From Leucothrix mucor (GTDB lineage Bacteria; Pseudomonadota; Gammaproteobacteria; Thiotrichales; Thiotrichaceae), in contig DQUJ01000003.1 of assembly GCA_015662325.1 (NCBI GenBank), positions 1-7,752 of the forward strand: a stretch of 7,752 nt of DNA, read 5' to 3'. This document shows, one piece after another, positions 6,503 through 7,752 of this stretch; the stretch's first letter is position 1, and every line of letters begins with the position of its first letter. A program made the translations under genes and the position numbers. Under the pieces are notes generated by a model. The model made no database searches. It saw only the letters and a program-made list of their open reading frames with translations, and was not told where the DNA came from.

Positions 6503-7467
6503 GAGGGTAATTTTCGATCAAGTAATGAGCGCCCGTTTAAAAAGTCACGTACTTGCATAGCTTTTTTGCCAGGCAGTTGTAGCTGAGTAAGATTTAATAC
6601 GCCATCGCCTGTGGCTATTTGAATGCCTTCTGGTGATTCGTTGATCACAGTACCTGCAGGATCATCACTGTTTTTAATTGGGGTTGTTGTAGTTAAAAGC
6701 GATGACATAAACAAACGTAGTGGTTTGCCGTTGTATTGCGTATAAGCAACAGGCCAAGGGCTGAATGCCCGAATCATCTGGTCAATTTGTTTTGCTGGTT
6801 GCGTCCAATTAATTTCTGCTTCTTGCTTTGTTAGTTTATGCGCATAACAAGCCAGGCTTTCATCTTGTTTTTCGGGTGATAAATTACTATCTTGTATTTG
6901 AGTTAACACATGTAATAAAGCGTCTGCGCCATCAGTTGCCAAACGATCATGAATAGTTTGCCCTGTATCTTCAGCCGTGATTGGGCATGTTGTTTTGTGC
7001 AACATGTCACCTGTATCTAAACCCAATGCCATTTGCATAATGGTGACACCTGTTTCTGCATCCCCCGCCTGAATCGCGCGTTGAATCGGTGCCGCTCCGC
7101 GCCAACGCGGCAGTAAAGAGCCATGAATATTTAAACAGCCGTGCTTGGGCATATCCAAAACGACTTGCGGTAAAATTAAACCATAGGCTGCTACTACCAT
7201 GACATCTGCTTGATAATCAGCCAATATTTGCTGTGCTGTTTTACCGTCATCCGTCACATCTTTTAATGAAAGTGGTTGCTCAACAGGGATGCCCGCATCC
7301 ACCGCTACCTGTTTAACTGGCCCAAACTGTAATTTACGCCCACGCCCTGCTGGGCGGTCTGGCTGGGTATAAACAGCAATAACATCATGCTCTGAATTGA
7401 TGAGAGCTTGTAGTGCGGGTACGGAAAAATCTGGCGTACCTGCATAAATGATTTTTAATTTTGACAA
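6499..7467 (-). CDS. fmt: Methionyl-tRNA formyltransferase
   Basis: Fmt transfers a formyl group from 10-formyltetrahydrofolate to the amino group of initiator Met-tRNA in the cytoplasm. With a TTG start at 7467 the protein has 322 residues (E. coli Fmt has 315). It opens at KLKIIYAGTPDFSVPAL, the canonical N-terminus. The formyl-donor site shows AYGLILP, then CLNIHGSLLPRWRGAAPIQ with catalytic N113 and H115, and GLDTGDM with D151 (numbering from this start). The C-terminal OB-fold that helps bind tRNA follows, ending in the GKKAMQVRDFLNGR block. An in-frame TTG at 7503 would add 12 residues (MRINSLLYQENI). The inner TTG is preferred because AAGAGA lies five bases before it and homologues begin there. 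The stop overlaps rsmB by four bases. The expected partner gene def is not adjacent in this window. Confidence 0.96.
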   Translation of the reverse strand: MSKLKIIYAGTPDFSVPALQALINSEHDVIAVYTQPDRPAGRGRKLQFGPVKQVAVDAGIPVEQPLSLKDVTDDGKTAQQILADYQADVMVVAAYGLILPQVVLDMPKHGCLNIHGSLLPRWRGAAPIQRAIQAGDAETGVTIMQMALGLDTGDMLHKTTCPITAEDTGQTIHDRLATDGADALLHVLTQIQDSNLSPEKQDESLACYAHKLTKQEAEINWTQPAKQIDQMIRAFSPWPVAYTQYNGKPLRLFMSSLLTTTTPIKNSDDPAGTVINESPEGIQIATGDGVLNLTQLQLPGKKAMQVRDFLNGRSLLDRKLPS

Positions 7468-7472
7468 AATAT

Positions 7473-7478
7473 TCTCTT
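7473..7478 (-). promoter_or_regulatory. Ribosome binding site supporting the inner TTG start of fmt
   Basis: AAGAGA on the minus strand sits five bases upstream of the TTG at 7467-7465. No comparable sequence precedes the alternative TTG at 7503, so this site decides the start. Confidence 0.5.
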
Positions 7479-7487
7479 GATAAAGAA

Positions 7488-7501
7488 GCGAATTAATTCG
7501 C
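7488..7501. repeat. Perfect 14-bp palindrome in the fmt leader
   Basis: GCGAATTAATTCGC is a perfect 7+7 dyad, 20 bases upstream of the preferred fmt start. Immediately upstream, TATAGT (minus strand, 7508-7503) is one base from a consensus -10 box but lacks a recognisable -35. If that box is used, the palindrome would straddle the transcription start, a typical operator position. With no spacer it is more likely a protein-binding site than an RNA hairpin, and chance cannot be excluded. Confidence 0.35.
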
Positions 7502-7532
7502 AACTATACTGTAATGAAATAGGAATAATGAT

Positions 7533-7752
7533 TTATTTTGCTCCCTCAATTAAATCTGTCGTCACAGCATAAGCACCCTGACAGAATTTCACAAATGGCT
7601 GTAATGCATATTCTTCAGGCCAAACACCACTTGTATTGGTTAGTTGCCCGACTTTAATTTGATAATCCGCCAAACACTCAATATATTCTCGGCGTTTTGA
7701 TTTTTCTATAACAATGGGCGGTAAGCCTGCTTTAAATAAAATCAGATAGCCA
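7533..7752 (-). CDS. C-terminal end of a probable Fic-family protein (5' end outside the window)
   Basis: An open frame enters from the right edge and ends at a TAA (7535-7533), giving the last 72 residues of a protein. The stretch LILFKAGLPPIVIEKSKRRE followed by YIECLADYQ resembles the helix and loop after the HPFxxGNGR active site of Fic proteins (typically LLxxAGYPPxxI, then RxxYxxAL). QPFVKFCQGAY matches the PF..F helix near the end of many Fic domains. Fic enzymes usually transfer AMP or another phosphate-linked group onto target-protein hydroxyls, and occur as toxins, housekeeping regulators and effectors. The catalytic motif lies outside the window, so family membership rests on this tail alone and activity cannot be judged. 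The gene ends 65 bases before the preferred fmt start, on the same strand, with no terminator visible between them. Confidence 0.6.
   Translation of the reverse strand, partial: GYLILFKAGLPPIVIEKSKRREYIECLADYQIKVGQLTNTSGVWPEEYALQPFVKFCQGAYAVTTDLIEGAK

Overview
The window is a minus-strand run of housekeeping and signalling genes from an AT-rich gammaproteobacterium. Read in the direction of transcription (right to left) the order is: the 3' end of a Fic-like gene, fmt, rsmB (sun), a DUF4390 gene, an ntrY-type sensor kinase, an ntrX-type response regulator, and the first two thirds of trkA. Fmt, RsmB and TrkA together are a common gammaproteobacterial arrangement. The DUF4390-NtrY-NtrX insertion between rsmB and trkA occurs in several branches of that class. 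The species cannot be named from the sequence alone.

Right part (about 4500-7752): fmt makes formyl-Met-tRNA for translation initiation, and rsmB methylates a cytosine of 16S rRNA. Their coding regions overlap by four bases (ATGA), so they are probably translationally coupled. The gene ahead of fmt is often def (peptide deformylase), but here it is a protein whose last 72 residues look like the C-terminal part of a Fic domain. After rsmB comes a gap of about 100 bases with AT-rich palindromes and a TATAAT box, where the next transcription unit may begin. That unit opens with an exported DUF4390 protein.

Middle part (844-4519): the DUF4390 gene overlaps the kinase gene by 16 bases. The kinase gene starts at a TTG codon behind a strong Shine-Dalgarno sequence and is followed 37 bases later by the regulator gene. 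The three products probably form one envelope-sensing system: an exported accessory protein, a four-helix membrane kinase with HAMP and PAS domains, and a receiver-AAA+-Fis regulator. The regulator lacks the sigma-54 contact motif and several ATPase residues, so it probably acts as a DNA-binding switch rather than a classical enhancer-binding protein.

Left part (1-843): trkA encodes the NAD-binding regulatory subunit of the Trk potassium uptake system and is cut by the window edge. The 172-base gap between ntrX and trkA is the least ordinary part of the window. It holds a 33-bp-arm imperfect inverted repeat (723-845) that reaches into the ntrX stop codon, and a second 13-bp-arm hairpin (690-730) just upstream of trkA. 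The two share one arm segment and so cannot both form fully. I found no CRISPR array, tRNA, rRNA, complete insertion sequence or clear phage gene.
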